A DNA stretch of 64,000 nucleotides from an uncultured Bacteroides sp. Lineage in GTDB: Bacteria > Bacteroidota > Bacteroidia > Bacteroidales > Bacteroidaceae. The position numbers and the translations under genes were made by a program. The DNA lies in NCBI GenBank assembly GCA_900766005.1, contig CAAFTU010000109.1, positions 12,138-76,137 of the forward strand, written 5' to 3'. Positions 10,046 through 19,026 of this stretch are shown in pieces. Numbering within the stretch: the first letter of the stretch is position 1; each line of letters starts with the position of its first letter. Below the pieces are notes generated by a model, which saw only the letters and a program-made list of their open reading frames with translations, made no database searches and had not been told where the DNA came from.

Positions 10046-10391
10046 TTCTTTACCGGATTTGAGCAGCATGTGTAAACATGCAGAAGGGCACAAGTGTTAT
10101 ATGGTTCTTCTATAGCTCACTTATCCAGAAAATAGGCAATGTTAACTGCTAATATACCACAGATTTATGGAGATATGTATGTCAACAGCGTAAACGTCAC
10201 GTATTTTTGAATGGTAATACAAGAAAATATCGGTTCGGTTTCTGTCAAACCAAACTTTTTGTTTTCTTTGCAACAGAAATCAAATACATATAAAAACGAA
10301 ACGATGGAGCGATCCAAATAATTTGTTTGATGCTTGCTAAATCCGATATTTTGGCTGTGTCTCCGTTGCCTATCTAAAACAAATTCTTATC
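10046..10391. other. Spacer after hybrid sensor, no gene seen
   Basis: 346 bp without a convincing reading frame. It holds a perfect small hairpin (GCATGT loop GTAA, 10066-10081) without a T tract and the T-tailed inverted repeat at 10232-10264. A start-proximal TTTTCTTTG near 10264-10272 is a one-off match to a -7 box for the next gene. Confidence 0.4.
10232..10264 (+). terminator. Possible terminator downstream of hybrid sensor
   Basis: GTTCGGTTT (10233-10241) can pair with AAACCAAAC (10247-10255) with one mismatch and is followed by TTTTTGTTTT. It may equally be an operator half-site pair for the next gene. Confidence 0.45.
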
Positions 10392-11492
10392 ATGAACAAC
10401 ACCTCAGTGTCATCGCTTCAGCCAAAACCGAACTCCCGTTTGGTCTCATTGGATATCCTGCGTGGCTTCGACCTGTTTCTACTGGTCTTTTTTCAACCGG
10501 TCTTTGTGGATTTGGGACGGCATCTGAACCTATCCTGGATGGTCCCGATTCTGTATCAGTTTGACCATGCCGAATGGTTCGGTTTCCGTTTTTGGGATTT
10601 GGTGATGCCTCTCTTTCTCTTCATGACTGGTGCATCTATGCCCTTTTCACTGGCCAGATACTGTGAACAATCCGACAAGCGGTCCGTTCACAAAAAAATC
10701 TTCCGTCGTTTCTTTATCCTGTTCCTGCTCGGTATGGTGGTGCAGGGTAACCTTTTGGGACTGGATCCGAACCGAATTTATTTTTATGTAAATACACTTC
10801 AAGCCATTGCCACTGGTTATCTGATAGCTGCACTTCTGTTGCTGCATACTCAACTAAAGATGCAGCTTTGTGCCACGGCAGCCCTGCTGGTCATCTATTG
10901 GATTCCGATGACATTTGCCGGGGATTTTACACCCGAAGGAAATTTTGCCTATAAAGTCGATCAGCTAATCATGGGACGTTTCTGCGGAGACCCTACTTAC
11001 ACCTGGATCTGGAGCAGCCTGACTTTTGGCGTGACGGTGATGTTGGGTACCTTTGCCGGACGACTGATGAAAAACGGCGAAGACAACCGCTTGAAGGTAT
11101 GCAGGCAACTGTGGCTTATCGGTGTAGTCCTGATGTTGGGCGGCTGGATGTGGAGTTTCCAAATGCCTGTGATGAAACGTGTATGGTCAAGCAGCATGAC
11201 CTTACTCTCCGGCGGCTACTGTTTCCTGCTAATGGGTTTGTTCTATTATTGGATAGATTGCAAGGGACATGTCCGTGGCATGGAATGGCTGAAATTTTAC
11301 GGAATGAACTCCATTACTGCCTATATGTTGGGAGAAACTGTAAACTTCCGTTGCATTGTCCATTCCGTGAGCTACGGACTCGAACGCTATCTGGGAGAAT
11401 ACTATTCTGTTTGGCTTACCTTCGGCAATTTTCTGATTCTCTTCTTCATCCTACGTTGGATGTACCGCCGGCAGATTTTTCTGAAGATTTGA
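10392..11492 (+). CDS. Multi-pass acyltransferase-like membrane protein (DUF5009 / heparan-alpha-glucosaminide acetyltransferase-like)
   Basis: Integral membrane protein of 366 aa with roughly ten hydrophobic helices. The opening RLVSLDILRGFD and the following 'FGFRFWDLVMPLFLFMTGAS' match the family that includes bacterial relatives of human HGSNAT (COG4299), which move acetyl groups across the membrane onto sugar amino groups. In Bacteroides such proteins often sit in utilisation loci. Here it follows the fructose sensor in the same direction but after a 346-bp gap, so it may be separate. The substrate cannot be read from the sequence. Confidence 0.82.
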   Translation: MNNTSVSSLQPKPNSRLVSLDILRGFDLFLLVFFQPVFVDLGRHLNLSWMVPILYQFDHAEWFGFRFWDLVMPLFLFMTGASMPFSLARYCEQSDKRSVHKKIFRRFFILFLLGMVVQGNLLGLDPNRIYFYVNTLQAIATGYLIAALLLLHTQLKMQLCATAALLVIYWIPMTFAGDFTPEGNFAYKVDQLIMGRFCGDPTYTWIWSSLTFGVTVMLGTFAGRLMKNGEDNRLKVCRQLWLIGVVLMLGGWMWSFQMPVMKRVWSSSMTLLSGGYCFLLMGLFYYWIDCKGHVRGMEWLKFYGMNSITAYMLGETVNFRCIVHSVSYGLERYLGEYYSVWLTFGNFLILFFILRWMYRRQIFLKI

Positions 11493-11980
11493 CGGCAAGG
11501 CATCAGACCTCTTGTTTATGAAACAAGATTCATTATCTTTGTAGCAGGAAATAATGACATCCCTTCAGGTGTTCCTGGCAGCTGGAAATCCTTGTCGTGT
11601 ATTGAGAAAGATTACGGAAAAAGACAACGTTGGTTTCACCATTAGATTATTACTACAGATACTTAGTTTATCATTCATAATCCGATAGAATAGGAATCTT
11701 AAAATACAATAGACATGAAACCTAACTTGTTTTTGCTGGGTACTGGCTTCATTTACATCAACCGTTCCGAATAGCTATAGGACTTTGATTTGACTGGCAA
11801 TCTAATCTAAGTTCATATGCCTTATATGAAATTTCTGTTCGTCAGATCAGATGTTTGTCGCCAGCTTCCTTGAGATACCACCTCGCGATGGACATTCTTG
11901 TCTTTGACTATGTAATTCCCGCTATTAGGGCTTACTCGGGACTTTCATCCTTTAGACAATTCATGTCAAGCGTACCAAAG
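11493..11980. other. Gene-free spacer with degenerate coding-like traces
   Basis: About 490 bp with only very short frames, for example a 19-codon ATG frame at 11715-11774. Around 11855-11970 a frame reads SLRYHLAMDILVFDY and on to AYSGLSSFRQF, which looks like a relic but has no recognised family. I see no RNA structure apart from the terminator at 11981. Confidence 0.35.
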
Positions 11981-12018
11981 AAAAAGCCTCGATTCTGTTA
12001 TGAATCAAGGCTTTTTTT
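11981..12018. terminator. Bidirectional terminator next to tRNA-Asp
   Basis: Near-perfect hairpin: AAAAAGCCTCGATTC then TGTTAT then GAATCAAGGCTTTTTTT, with A and T runs on the two sides. On the minus strand it ends the tRNA-Asp transcript 20 bp after the tRNA; on the plus strand it can stop read-through from the left. Confidence 0.85.
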
Positions 12019-12037
12019 AGTTGCTTCTTTTGAGAAG

Positions 12038-12111
12038 CGGTGCGTACGGGACTCGAACCCGTGACCCCATGCGTGACAGGCATGTATTCTAACCAACTGA
12101 ACTAACGCACC
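12038..12111 (-). tRNA. tRNA-Asp (GTC)
   Basis: Reverse-complement cloverleaf of 74 nt. Acceptor GGTGCGT pairs with ACGCACC; discriminator G73, as usual for tRNA-Asp. Anticodon loop CTGTCAC gives GTC, and the T arm reads GGGTTCGAGTCCC. CCA is not encoded. Confidence 0.95.
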
Positions 12112-12150
12112 AAAATGTCATTTGTCATATTCCTCTCTCGGATTGCGATG

Positions 12151-12158
12151 CAAAGGTA
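12151..12158 (-). promoter_or_regulatory. -7 promoter box of tRNA-Asp
   Basis: TACCTTTG on the minus strand, about 40 bp before the tRNA. The surrounding block of about 21 bp (CACTACCTTTGCA core preceded by GGAAAAAG) is repeated exactly ahead of tRNA-Arg at 47118-47125, which supports a shared tRNA promoter. Confidence 0.75.
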
Positions 12159-12251
12159 GTGCTTTTTCCCAAACTTGCAATAGATTTACCCGTTTTTTTT
12201 CAAAAAAAGTGGATTTATTTCAAAATTCCGCTGCTATGTCGAATAATCGTG

Positions 12252-12259
12252 TAAATTTG
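12252..12259 (+). promoter_or_regulatory. -7 promoter box of aminotransferase gene
   Basis: TAAATTTG matches TAnnTTTG, 25 nt before the ATG at 12285. No clean -33 element seen. Confidence 0.6.
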
Positions 12260-12284
12260 TAGGAGTTACTAAAACTTTAATAAC

Positions 12285-13598
12285 ATGAAAAATACACCTA
12301 TTGAACGACATCTCATCGATGAGACCATTCAAGAGTTTCAAATTGTCGATTTTTCAAGAGCCACAATCCGTGAAGTGAAAGCGATTGCTTCTAAGGCGGA
12401 AGCTGAATCGGGAGTAGAATTCATTAAAATGGAAATGGGCGTACCGGGCCTCCCTCCTTCCGCCATTGGAGTAAAAGCCGAAATAGAGGCCCTGCAAAAA
12501 GGGATTGCCAGTCTGTATCCCGACATCAACGGCATGCCCGAGCTGAAGAAAGAAGCTTCCCGTTTCATAAAAGCTTTTATTGACATCGATGTGAGTCCGG
12601 AAGGATGTGTGCCAGTGACCGGCTCCATGCAGGGCACGTTTGCTTCCTTCCTCACTTGCAGCCAATGCGATGAGAAAAAAGATACCATTCTGTTTATCGA
12701 CCCCGGATTTCCGGTGCAGAAACAGCAGCTGGTGGTCATGGGTCAGAAATTTGAGACATTCGACGTGTACGACTATCGGGGAGATAAACTGAAAGACAAG
12801 CTGGAGAGTTATCTGAAGAAAGGAAACATCTCAGCCATTATCTATTCGAACCCCAACAACCCCAGCTGGATTTGCCTGAAAGACGAAGAACTGAGAATCA
12901 TAGGCGAACTGGCTACCCGGTATGACGTGATTGTGCTGGAAGATCTGGCTTACTTTGCCATGGACTTCCGCCAGCATTTGGGTGAGCCTTTCCAGCCGCC
13001 TTTCCAACCCACCGTGGCCCGCTACACCGACCACTATATTCTGCTCATATCCGGCTCGAAGGCATTCAGCTATGCCGGGCAGCGTATCGGTGTGAGCTGC
13101 ATCTCGGACAAACTCTACCACCGGAAGTATCCCGGACTCACCCAACGGTATGGAGGCGGCACGTTCGGCTCAGTGTTTATCCACCGGGTGCTATATGCCC
13201 TGTCTTCGGGCACCAGCCATTCGGCTCAGTATGCCCTGGCAGCCATGCTGAAAGCGGCCAGTGATGGTCAGTATCATTTCCTCGATGAAGTAAAGGTATA
13301 TGGAGAAAGAGCCCGAAAACTGAAAGAGATATTCCTGAGCCACGGATTCCATCTGGTATACGACAATGACTTGGGCGATCCAGTGGCCGACGGCTTTTAT
13401 TTTACTATCGGCTATCCGGGAATGACCAGCGGGGAATTGGCCAGAGAACTGATGTATTATGGTGTAAGCGCAATCTCACTGGTTACAACCGGCAGTCATC
13501 AGGAAGGACTGAGAGCCTGTACCTCGTTCATCAAAGACCATCAGTATGCACTGCTCGACGAGCGGATGAGGCTTTTTGCTGAAAACCATCCCCGATAA
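12285..13598 (+). CDS. PLP-dependent class I/II aminotransferase
   Basis: Cytoplasmic fold-type I aminotransferase of 437 aa. The PLP-lysine motif is ISGSKAFSYAGQRIG, the cofactor-binding YSNPNNPSW and the EDLAYFAMD segments are in the expected order, and a C-terminal 'GLRACTSF' strand holds the substrate-carboxylate arginine. Its specificity is not evident; aspartate, aromatic or alanine aminotransferase roles are all possible. It stands alone with its own promoter, divergent from tRNA-Asp. Confidence 0.9.
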   Translation: MKNTPIERHLIDETIQEFQIVDFSRATIREVKAIASKAEAESGVEFIKMEMGVPGLPPSAIGVKAEIEALQKGIASLYPDINGMPELKKEASRFIKAFIDIDVSPEGCVPVTGSMQGTFASFLTCSQCDEKKDTILFIDPGFPVQKQQLVVMGQKFETFDVYDYRGDKLKDKLESYLKKGNISAIIYSNPNNPSWICLKDEELRIIGELATRYDVIVLEDLAYFAMDFRQHLGEPFQPPFQPTVARYTDHYILLISGSKAFSYAGQRIGVSCISDKLYHRKYPGLTQRYGGGTFGSVFIHRVLYALSSGTSHSAQYALAAMLKAASDGQYHFLDEVKVYGERARKLKEIFLSHGFHLVYDNDLGDPVADGFYFTIGYPGMTSGELARELMYYGVSAISLVTTGSHQEGLRACTSFIKDHQYALLDERMRLFAENHPR

Positions 13599-13608
13599 TA
13601 GAAAATCT

Positions 13609-13643
13609 GCCAGGCTGTTTGATTTTTATTTCATCAGCCTGGC
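13609..13643 (+). terminator. Hairpin after aminotransferase gene (possible terminator)
   Basis: GCCAGGCTG (13609-13617) and CAGCCTGGC (13635-13643) form a perfect 9-bp stem with a T-rich loop. There is no strong T tract afterwards, so termination is uncertain. Confidence 0.5.
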
Positions 13644-13654
13644 TGCATCTTAGA

Positions 13655-13765
13655 AGGCGAATAATTCAAAGACTAAAAATACGAAGACGAAAACGAGAAT
13701 TACGAAGATGAAAACGAAAAATTCGAGAATGAATAATTACGAAAATGAATAATTCGAAGGTGTGC
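13655..13765. repeat. Degenerate tandem repeats rich in GAAAACGA / ACGAAGA
   Basis: About 110 bp made of recurring pieces such as AATTACGAAGATGAAAACGA, ATACGAAGACGAAAACGAG and GAATAATTACGAAAATGAA. No coding frame. It sits between two convergent genes. Confidence 0.7.
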
Positions 13766-13786
13766 CAATGCCCCTAAATAAAGATT

Positions 13787-14323
13787 CTATTTCGCAGGAT
13801 TCAGACGCTGCAGAAGCGCCACATCTTTGTATTCGCCTTCCACAAGTAGCCATTTTTTCAATAAGCCGCAAGCGGTAAAGCCACAGGAAGCAAACAGTTT
13901 CATACAGGGTTCATTGTCCACAGCCACATGAGCCACCAGCTGAGTCAATGACAGAAAACGAAACGCATAATCACACAGAAGATTCAGTGCATCTGCCGCA
14001 TACCCCTGCTGCCTATAATCCTTATGTATCGCTACACCCACCTCCCCACGCATGTGAAGAGGCACAAAATCGGTGATATCAAGGGTGCCCAAAATGCAGT
14101 TGTCTTCCTTGCGTACAATCATCAAGCGCAACTGCTTGTCGGAAAACACATCACACTGCGAACACTCAATATACTGCCGCAGCACATAGCGCGAATAAGG
14201 TACCGTAAAATTACTGATATCCCACATTGCCGGATCATTCTCCATCTCATACATGATATCCAAGTCTTCCGGCTCCACAGCACGCAAATAGATGCGCTCG
14301 TTCATCAAAAAAGAATTCATCAT
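13787..14323 (-). CDS. GNAT-family N-acetyltransferase (RimJ/RimL type)
   Basis: Cytoplasmic acetyl-CoA-dependent acetyltransferase of 178 aa. It begins with the RimL-type RIYLRAVEPEDLD, and has the acetyl-CoA loop pattern Q-x-x-G-x-A in 'DYRQQGYAADALNLL', with the late 'NEPCMKLFASCGF' segment typical of the family. Targets range from ribosomal protein N-termini to small molecules, and nothing here decides between them. Its start overlaps the stop of the preceding membrane-protein gene (ATGA type), so the two are translated together. Confidence 0.85.
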   Translation of the reverse strand: MMNSFLMNERIYLRAVEPEDLDIMYEMENDPAMWDISNFTVPYSRYVLRQYIECSQCDVFSDKQLRLMIVRKEDNCILGTLDITDFVPLHMRGEVGVAIHKDYRQQGYAADALNLLCDYAFRFLSLTQLVAHVAVDNEPCMKLFASCGFTACGLLKKWLLVEGEYKDVALLQRLNPAK

Positions 14324-14778
14324 TCGTCCAGTTCTTTCGTTATGTGAAGTTCATGTCGCAATTTCTTCTCACTCGGCACGCAAAACAGAGAGGCAGTCAG
14401 CGCAATCAGCATACACAGATTGCCCGTGCTGCTCAATGCCAGATAATAGCATAGAATGTTGAGTACAACAGCTACTTCCAGAATGCCCAAACGGAGCATG
14501 CTCGTCCGTACATAACTCTGCAGAGCCGCAGAAATGCTCATCTGATCAATTTTCTTTTTCAGTACCATACTGAACAGTTTCAATGCCAAAGGCACACACA
14601 ATGCCGTGAGCAGGATACAGGCCGTTTCGAAATAATAGGTTGTCTGCACATTACCTTCCAGCACACCGACCGGCATCAATTCAAACTCACCTGCTCCGAG
14701 CAAGAACGCGGGCAGCAGCCAAAAAAAGATATAACCGATATTCAAATTTCTGACAGCTAATTTAATCTGTTCTTCCAT
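14320..14778 (-). CDS. Small four-helix membrane protein, unrecognised
   Basis: 152 aa with about four hydrophobic segments (near residues 14-33, 48-68, 95-117 and 118-132) joined by a short basic loop (LKKKIDQMS). I do not recognise a family. It is the first gene of a two-gene unit with the acetyltransferase, whose start overlaps this stop by 4 bp. No catalytic motif is visible. Confidence 0.7.
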   Translation of the reverse strand: MEEQIKLAVRNLNIGYIFFWLLPAFLLGAGEFELMPVGVLEGNVQTTYYFETACILLTALCVPLALKLFSMVLKKKIDQMSISAALQSYVRTSMLRLGILEVAVVLNILCYYLALSSTGNLCMLIALTASLFCVPSEKKLRHELHITKELDE

Positions 14779-14799
14779 TTTTTATTTCAATTGAAGTTT

Positions 14800-14880
14800 A
14801 TTCTATTCAAGTTTTATTCAAACAATTGTTCAATTTAATCAATTATTCAATTTAATTAATTGTTCAATTCAAATTTTCCT
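14800..14880. repeat. AT-rich direct repeats (TTCAATTTAATYAATTRTTCAA)
   Basis: Several copies of TTCAATTTAAT-AATT-TTCAA in tandem between the membrane-protein gene and recR. No coding frame. Confidence 0.7.
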
Positions 14881-14930
14881 TTTGTTTTTCTCTAGTTTCC
14901 CTCTTCAAGCCACGTGAAAGCCACCTCATA

Positions 14931-15548
14931 CTAAATAGCCCCCGTAAACACCGTACGGTTTACAATGCTCCGCCCTAAGGTGACCTCATCTGCATACTCC
15001 AATTCATCTCCCACCGAGATGCCGCGAGCAATGACACTCAGTTTCACGCCCGAGTTGTGAAGTTTGCGATAGATGTAAAAGTTGGTTGTATCCCCCTCCA
15101 TGGTTGTACTCAATGCCAGGATCACTTCCTTCACCCCTCCTGCAGCCACCCGCTGCACCAGGCTTTCAATCTGCAGGTCGCTCGGTCCGACTCCATCCAT
15201 CGGCGAAATCACTCCCCCCAGCACATGATACAGTCCCCGGTACTGCTGCGTAGCCTCTACAGCCATCACATCCCGGATATTCTCCACCACACAAATCAGC
15301 GAAGCATCCCGCTGCGGATTGGCACAAATCTGACAGGTTTCCGTGTCGGAAATGTTATGACACACCTTGCAGTATTTCACTTCTCGCTTCAGTGTCATGA
15401 TGGAATTGCCGAAGGCTTCTACTGTGGCTGCATCCTGACGAAGCAAATGGAGGACCAGACGCATGGCCGTTTTCCTGCCGATGCCCGGAAGTTTGGAAAA
15501 TTCACCCACCGCCTTTTCTAAGAGTAAAGAAGGATATTGTTGATTCAT
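14931..15548 (-). CDS. recR: Recombination mediator RecR
   Basis: Cytoplasmic DNA-repair protein that helps RecF/RecO load RecA at gaps. It has the N-terminal helix-hairpin-helix (KLPGIGRKTAMRL), a zinc finger with cysteines 60, 63, 72 and 75, and a Toprim domain (VVENIRDVMAVE; GGVISPMDGVGP). Length 205 aa is normal. The frame extends three codons further (MQL), but the MNQQYP start is the family's usual one. It lies head-to-head with the symporter/engB unit. Confidence 0.96.
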   Translation of the reverse strand: MNQQYPSLLLEKAVGEFSKLPGIGRKTAMRLVLHLLRQDAATVEAFGNSIMTLKREVKYCKVCHNISDTETCQICANPQRDASLICVVENIRDVMAVEATQQYRGLYHVLGGVISPMDGVGPSDLQIESLVQRVAAGGVKEVILALSTTMEGDTTNFYIYRKLHNSGVKLSVIARGISVGDELEYADEVTLGRSIVNRTVFTGAI

Positions 15549-15551
15549 AAG

Positions 15552-15640
15552 TTGCAATCTGTACTGTTGTAATCTATTATAATCTGTTGTAACCTGTACT
15601 ATCTATTGTAATCTGTACTATCTGTACAATCTGTAATTTG
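15552..15640. repeat. Direct repeats of TGTAATCTGTACTATC type
   Basis: The 90 bp just upstream of recR consist of imperfect copies of TGTAATCTGTACTATCTAT. They fill the leader of recR and the divergent spacer. Confidence 0.75.
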
Positions 15641-15684
15641 ACGGCAAAGATACAGATTATTGTGTGAATACCTACAAAAAATAG

Positions 15685-15692
15685 TACCTTTG
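15685..15692 (+). promoter_or_regulatory. -7 promoter box of symporter/engB operon
   Basis: TACCTTTG, with a TTGTG near 15660-15664 as a -33 element at about 21 bp. The ATG at 15701 is only 9 nt later, so the leader is very short. Confidence 0.65.
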
Positions 15693-15700
15693 CGCCCATT

Positions 15701-17158
15701 ATGATGATACTTGTTACAATTGTCTGCTATTTTGCCGCCTTGCTGCTCATAGCCCGCACCACCGGCCGTCAGGGCAGTTCCAGTGCGGCATTTTTTAAAG
15801 GAGAGAACCGTTCTCCCTGGTATGTAGTCTCATTCGGCATGATCGGAGCTTCCATTTCCGGCGTTACCTTTGTCTCCGTACCGGGCATGGTTCGGGGGCT
15901 CGACATGACCTACATGCAAACCGTATTCGGCTTCTTTTTCGGCTATATGGCGGTGGCTCATATTCTGCTGCCACTGTACTACAAGCTCCGGCTGACGAGC
16001 ATTTACGGCTATCTCGGCTCGCGCATCGGAGAGCATGCCTACCGCACCGGCTCTTTCTTTTTCCTCCTCTCGCGCATGCTGGGCACGGCAGCCAAACTCT
16101 ATCTGGTCTGCCTCATTCTCCACACCTATGTATTCCAGGATTTACCGGTCCCGTTTTGGATGATTGCCGTAGGGTCCGTGGCATTGGTGTGGATTTATAC
16201 CCATAAAAGCGGAATAAGAACCATCGTCTGGACAGACACACTGCAGACTTTCTGCCTGATTGCGGCGCTGATTCTCATCATCTACTTCACTGTCAGACAG
16301 CTGGGGATGGATTTCGGCGGTATTGTTCAGACCTTACAGGACAGCGAGCACAGCCGGATTTTTGTGTTCGACGACTGGGTGTCGAAGCAGAATTTCTTCA
16401 AGCAGTTTTTCAGCGGCATCTTCATCGTGATTGTAATGACCGGACTCGACCAGGATATGATGCAGAAGAACCTGACATGCCGCAACTTACAGGAGGCTCA
16501 GAAAAACATGTACTGCTACGGATTTTCGTTCATCCCGCTGAATTTCCTCTTTCTCTGCCTGGGTATTCTCCTGCTCGCACTGGCTTCCCACATGCATTTG
16601 GACCTGCCTGCCACGAGCGATGACATCCTGCCGATGTTTGCCGCTCAAGGATATCTCGGACAACCCGTACTCATACTTTTCGCTATCGGCATGATTGCAG
16701 CCGCCTTCAGCAATTCCGACTCCGCCCTCACGGCAATGACAACAAGCGTGTGCATCGACTTCCTGCGCACCGACACGGACGATGAAGAGACCGCGCGTAG
16801 AAAAAGAAACAAGGTGCATCTCTGCCTGTCGGTCCTGCTGGCTTTCTTTATCTGCCTGGTAGAGCAGCTCCACAGCCAGAGCGTCCTTGATGCTATCTAC
16901 ATCATTGCCTCCTACACATACGGCCCGCTGCTGGGGATGTTTGCTTTCGGGCTGTTTACCCGCCGCAGCACCCGCGACCGGGCAGTGCCTTTCATCGCCG
17001 TGCTGTCTCCCGTCATCTGCTATGCCATCCATGTGTGGACAATGAAAGAAACCGGATATAAATTCGGCTATGAATTGCTAATGTTAAATGGAACCCTTAC
17101 CTTTGCAGGACTTTGGATTATGTCAATTAAAACAAATAAAAAAGATGGAAATAACTAG
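15701..17158 (+). CDS. Sodium:solute symporter (SSS family)
   Basis: Inner-membrane sodium-coupled transporter of 485 aa with about 13 hydrophobic helices. The early 'VSFGMIGASISGVTFVSVPG' matches the sodium-binding helix 1 region of the family, and 'AAAFSNSDSALTAMTTS' the conserved helix 8. The substrate (sugar, amino acid, sialic acid or other) cannot be told. Its last 14 bp overlap the start of engB, so the two are co-transcribed. A second ATG follows the first directly. Confidence 0.9.
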   Translation: MMILVTIVCYFAALLLIARTTGRQGSSSAAFFKGENRSPWYVVSFGMIGASISGVTFVSVPGMVRGLDMTYMQTVFGFFFGYMAVAHILLPLYYKLRLTSIYGYLGSRIGEHAYRTGSFFFLLSRMLGTAAKLYLVCLILHTYVFQDLPVPFWMIAVGSVALVWIYTHKSGIRTIVWTDTLQTFCLIAALILIIYFTVRQLGMDFGGIVQTLQDSEHSRIFVFDDWVSKQNFFKQFFSGIFIVIVMTGLDQDMMQKNLTCRNLQEAQKNMYCYGFSFIPLNFLFLCLGILLLALASHMHLDLPATSDDILPMFAAQGYLGQPVLILFAIGMIAAAFSNSDSALTAMTTSVCIDFLRTDTDDEETARRKRNKVHLCLSVLLAFFICLVEQLHSQSVLDAIYIIASYTYGPLLGMFAFGLFTRRSTRDRAVPFIAVLSPVICYAIHVWTMKETGYKFGYELLMLNGTLTFAGLWIMSIKTNKKDGNN

Positions 17159-17747
17159 TGCAGAATTTGTAATCAGCAACACAGACGTCAAGAAATGTCC
17201 GGCAGGTGTTTTCCCTGAATATGCTTTCATCGGCCGCTCTAATGTAGGAAAATCCAGCCTTATCAATATGCTGACCGGCCGGAAAGGACTGGCCATGACT
17301 TCCGCTACACCCGGAAAAACAATGCTCATCAATCATTTCATGATTAACAAAAGCTGGTATCTGGTCGACTTGCCCGGCTATGGCTATGCCCAACGCGGAC
17401 AGAAAGGAATCAACCAGATACGCAACATTATTGAAAGCTACATCTTGAAACGGGAGCAAATGACCAACCTGTTTCTCTTGATTGACTCGCGCCTGGAGCC
17501 TCAGAAGATTGACCTTGAGTTCATGGAATGGCTGGGTGAAAACGGGGTACCTTTCTCCATCGTCTTTACCAAAGCCGACAAGCTGAAGGGCGGACGGCTG
17601 AAAATGAATATCAATGCCTACCTGCAAGAACTGAAGAAGCAGTGGGAAGAACTTCCTCCGTACTTCATTTCTTCTTCCGAAAGCCGCGAAGGAAGAAAGG
17701 AGATATTGGATTATATCGATAGTATCAACAAAGAACTTAGACTTTAA
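17145..17747 (+). CDS. engB: Ribosome-biogenesis GTPase EngB (YihA/YsxC)
   Basis: Cytoplasmic GTPase needed for assembly of the large ribosomal subunit. G1 is GRSNVGKS (30-37), G3 is DLPGYG, G4 is TKADK, and the SSS of G5 is present near the end. Length 200 aa is typical. The frame is open upstream to 17088, inside the symporter gene, but the ATG at 17145 fits the family start (MEITSAEF). Confidence 0.96.
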   Translation: MEITSAEFVISNTDVKKCPAGVFPEYAFIGRSNVGKSSLINMLTGRKGLAMTSATPGKTMLINHFMINKSWYLVDLPGYGYAQRGQKGINQIRNIIESYILKREQMTNLFLLIDSRLEPQKIDLEFMEWLGENGVPFSIVFTKADKLKGGRLKMNINAYLQELKKQWEELPPYFISSSESREGRKEILDYIDSINKELRL

Positions 17748-17778
17748 GTTTTACTTTAATCTTAACCTCACAACAAAC

Positions 17779-18381
17779 ATGAAGAAATTACATTTATTTG
17801 GGGCTGCATTGGCTGTCTGCTTGCTGAGCGCAACAGAAAGCCGGGCGCAATCATGGAAGGACTTGTTCAACAAAGAAAACATCTCCAAGGTGGTGGAAAC
17901 CATCAAAGAACATACCGCCGACTCGGTTTCGATGGTGGGCACCTGGAACTATCAGGCTCCTGCGGTGGAATTTCTGTCGGACAACCTGCTGATGAAGGCA
18001 GGCGGTGAAGCGGCAGAAAAGGTGGCTGAGAACAAGCTGAAGGAGCAGCTGGCAAAAGTCGGAATCACAGAAGGACACATGAATTTCACCTTCCATGCCG
18101 ACAGCACGTTCACCAGCACGGTGGGCAAAAAAACACTGCGGGGCACGTATGCCTACAACAAGGAGACCAAGCAGGTGGACTTGAAGTACTTCAAATTAGT
18201 GAACATGCACGCTCAGCTGCGTTGCAAAGCGAACACCATGGAGCTGCTGTTCAATTCGGACAAGTTGCTGAAACTCATGGCCTACATCGGTAACAAGAGC
18301 AACAGCGCCACACTGAAGGAAGTCAGCTCGCTGGCCAATAAATATGACGGCATGATGCTGGGATTCCAACTGATGAAATAG
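17779..18381 (+). CDS. Secreted DUF4923-family protein
   Basis: Exported protein of 200 aa with a signal peptide (about 1-23, ending SRAQ). The mature part is lysine-rich and amphipathic with a lipocalin-like stretch (HADSTFTSTVGKKTLRGTYAYN). The pattern matches DUF4923, a Bacteroidetes family without known function. It starts 31 bp after engB in the same direction. Confidence 0.78.
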   Translation: MKKLHLFGAALAVCLLSATESRAQSWKDLFNKENISKVVETIKEHTADSVSMVGTWNYQAPAVEFLSDNLLMKAGGEAAEKVAENKLKEQLAKVGITEGHMNFTFHADSTFTSTVGKKTLRGTYAYNKETKQVDLKYFKLVNMHAQLRCKANTMELLFNSDKLLKLMAYIGNKSNSATLKEVSSLANKYDGMMLGFQLMK

Positions 18382-18434
18382 TTGCTTGAATCTTTTTCCG
18401 GAAAGGCTGTTTAATACTATTTCGCACCAAACGA

Positions 18435-18465
18435 TTGGAATTTAACAGAAGAAACATTACATTTG
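18435..18465 (+). promoter_or_regulatory. Promoter of DUF1573 gene
   Basis: TTGG at 18435-18438 as -33 element, a 19-bp spacer and TACATTTG at 18458-18465 as -7 box. Spacing matches the Bacteroides consensus well. Confidence 0.7.
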
Positions 18466-18494
18466 CAACTTGTTATTAATCAAAAGAAACAACA

Positions 18495-18890
18495 ATGAAA
18501 AAGATTTTCTCTTTACTGACTATTTTGGTCATGAGTGTAGGATTTGTTCTTGCACAGACAGCTGCCAACATCAAATTTGATAAGACAACTCATAATTTCG
18601 GAAAATTTTCGGAAACCAATCCCATTGTAAACTGTACATTCACTTTCACCAATATCGGAGATGCTCCCCTGGTGATCCATCAGGCTGTAGCTTCCTGCGG
18701 ATGTACGGTGCCGGAATATACCAAAGAACCCATCATGCCGGGTAAGACAGGTACAATCAAGGTTACTTATAACGGTACCGGCAAATATCCCGGTCATTTT
18801 AAAAAGTCGATCACCCTGCGCACCAATGCAAAAACCGAGATGATCAGACTTTATATTGAAGGAGACATGGAGCCCAAAAAGGCAAAATAG
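18495..18890 (+). CDS. DUF1573-domain secreted protein
   Basis: Exported Ig-like protein of 131 aa with a signal peptide (about 1-20, ending VLAQ). The DUF1573 core is present: KTTHNFGKF, then 'CTFTFTNIGDAPLVI' and the conserved 'SCGCTVPEY', ending in an ASPM/SPD-2-like beta fold. The family is common in Bacteroidetes; a molecular role is not established. Own promoter in front and strong terminator behind make it a single-gene unit. Confidence 0.88.
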   Translation: MKKIFSLLTILVMSVGFVLAQTAANIKFDKTTHNFGKFSETNPIVNCTFTFTNIGDAPLVIHQAVASCGCTVPEYTKEPIMPGKTGTIKVTYNGTGKYPGHFKKSITLRTNAKTEMIRLYIEGDMEPKKAK

Positions 18891-18964
18891 GCAGCCAATG
18901 AGCCCCAAACCGGGTGAATAAACTGCCGGATAGAAAACATCCGATAGAAAATACACCATTAGAT

Positions 18965-18996
18965 AAAGGAGAATCTTTTGATTCTCCTTTTTTTTT
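18965..18996 (+). terminator. Strong rho-independent terminator after DUF1573 gene
   Basis: AAAGGAGAATC, loop TTTT, GATTCTCCTTT followed by more T. A perfect 10- to 11-bp stem with T tail. Confidence 0.92.
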
Positions 18997-19026
18997 GCTT
19001 ACTTTGAAGACAAAATTAACCAATAA

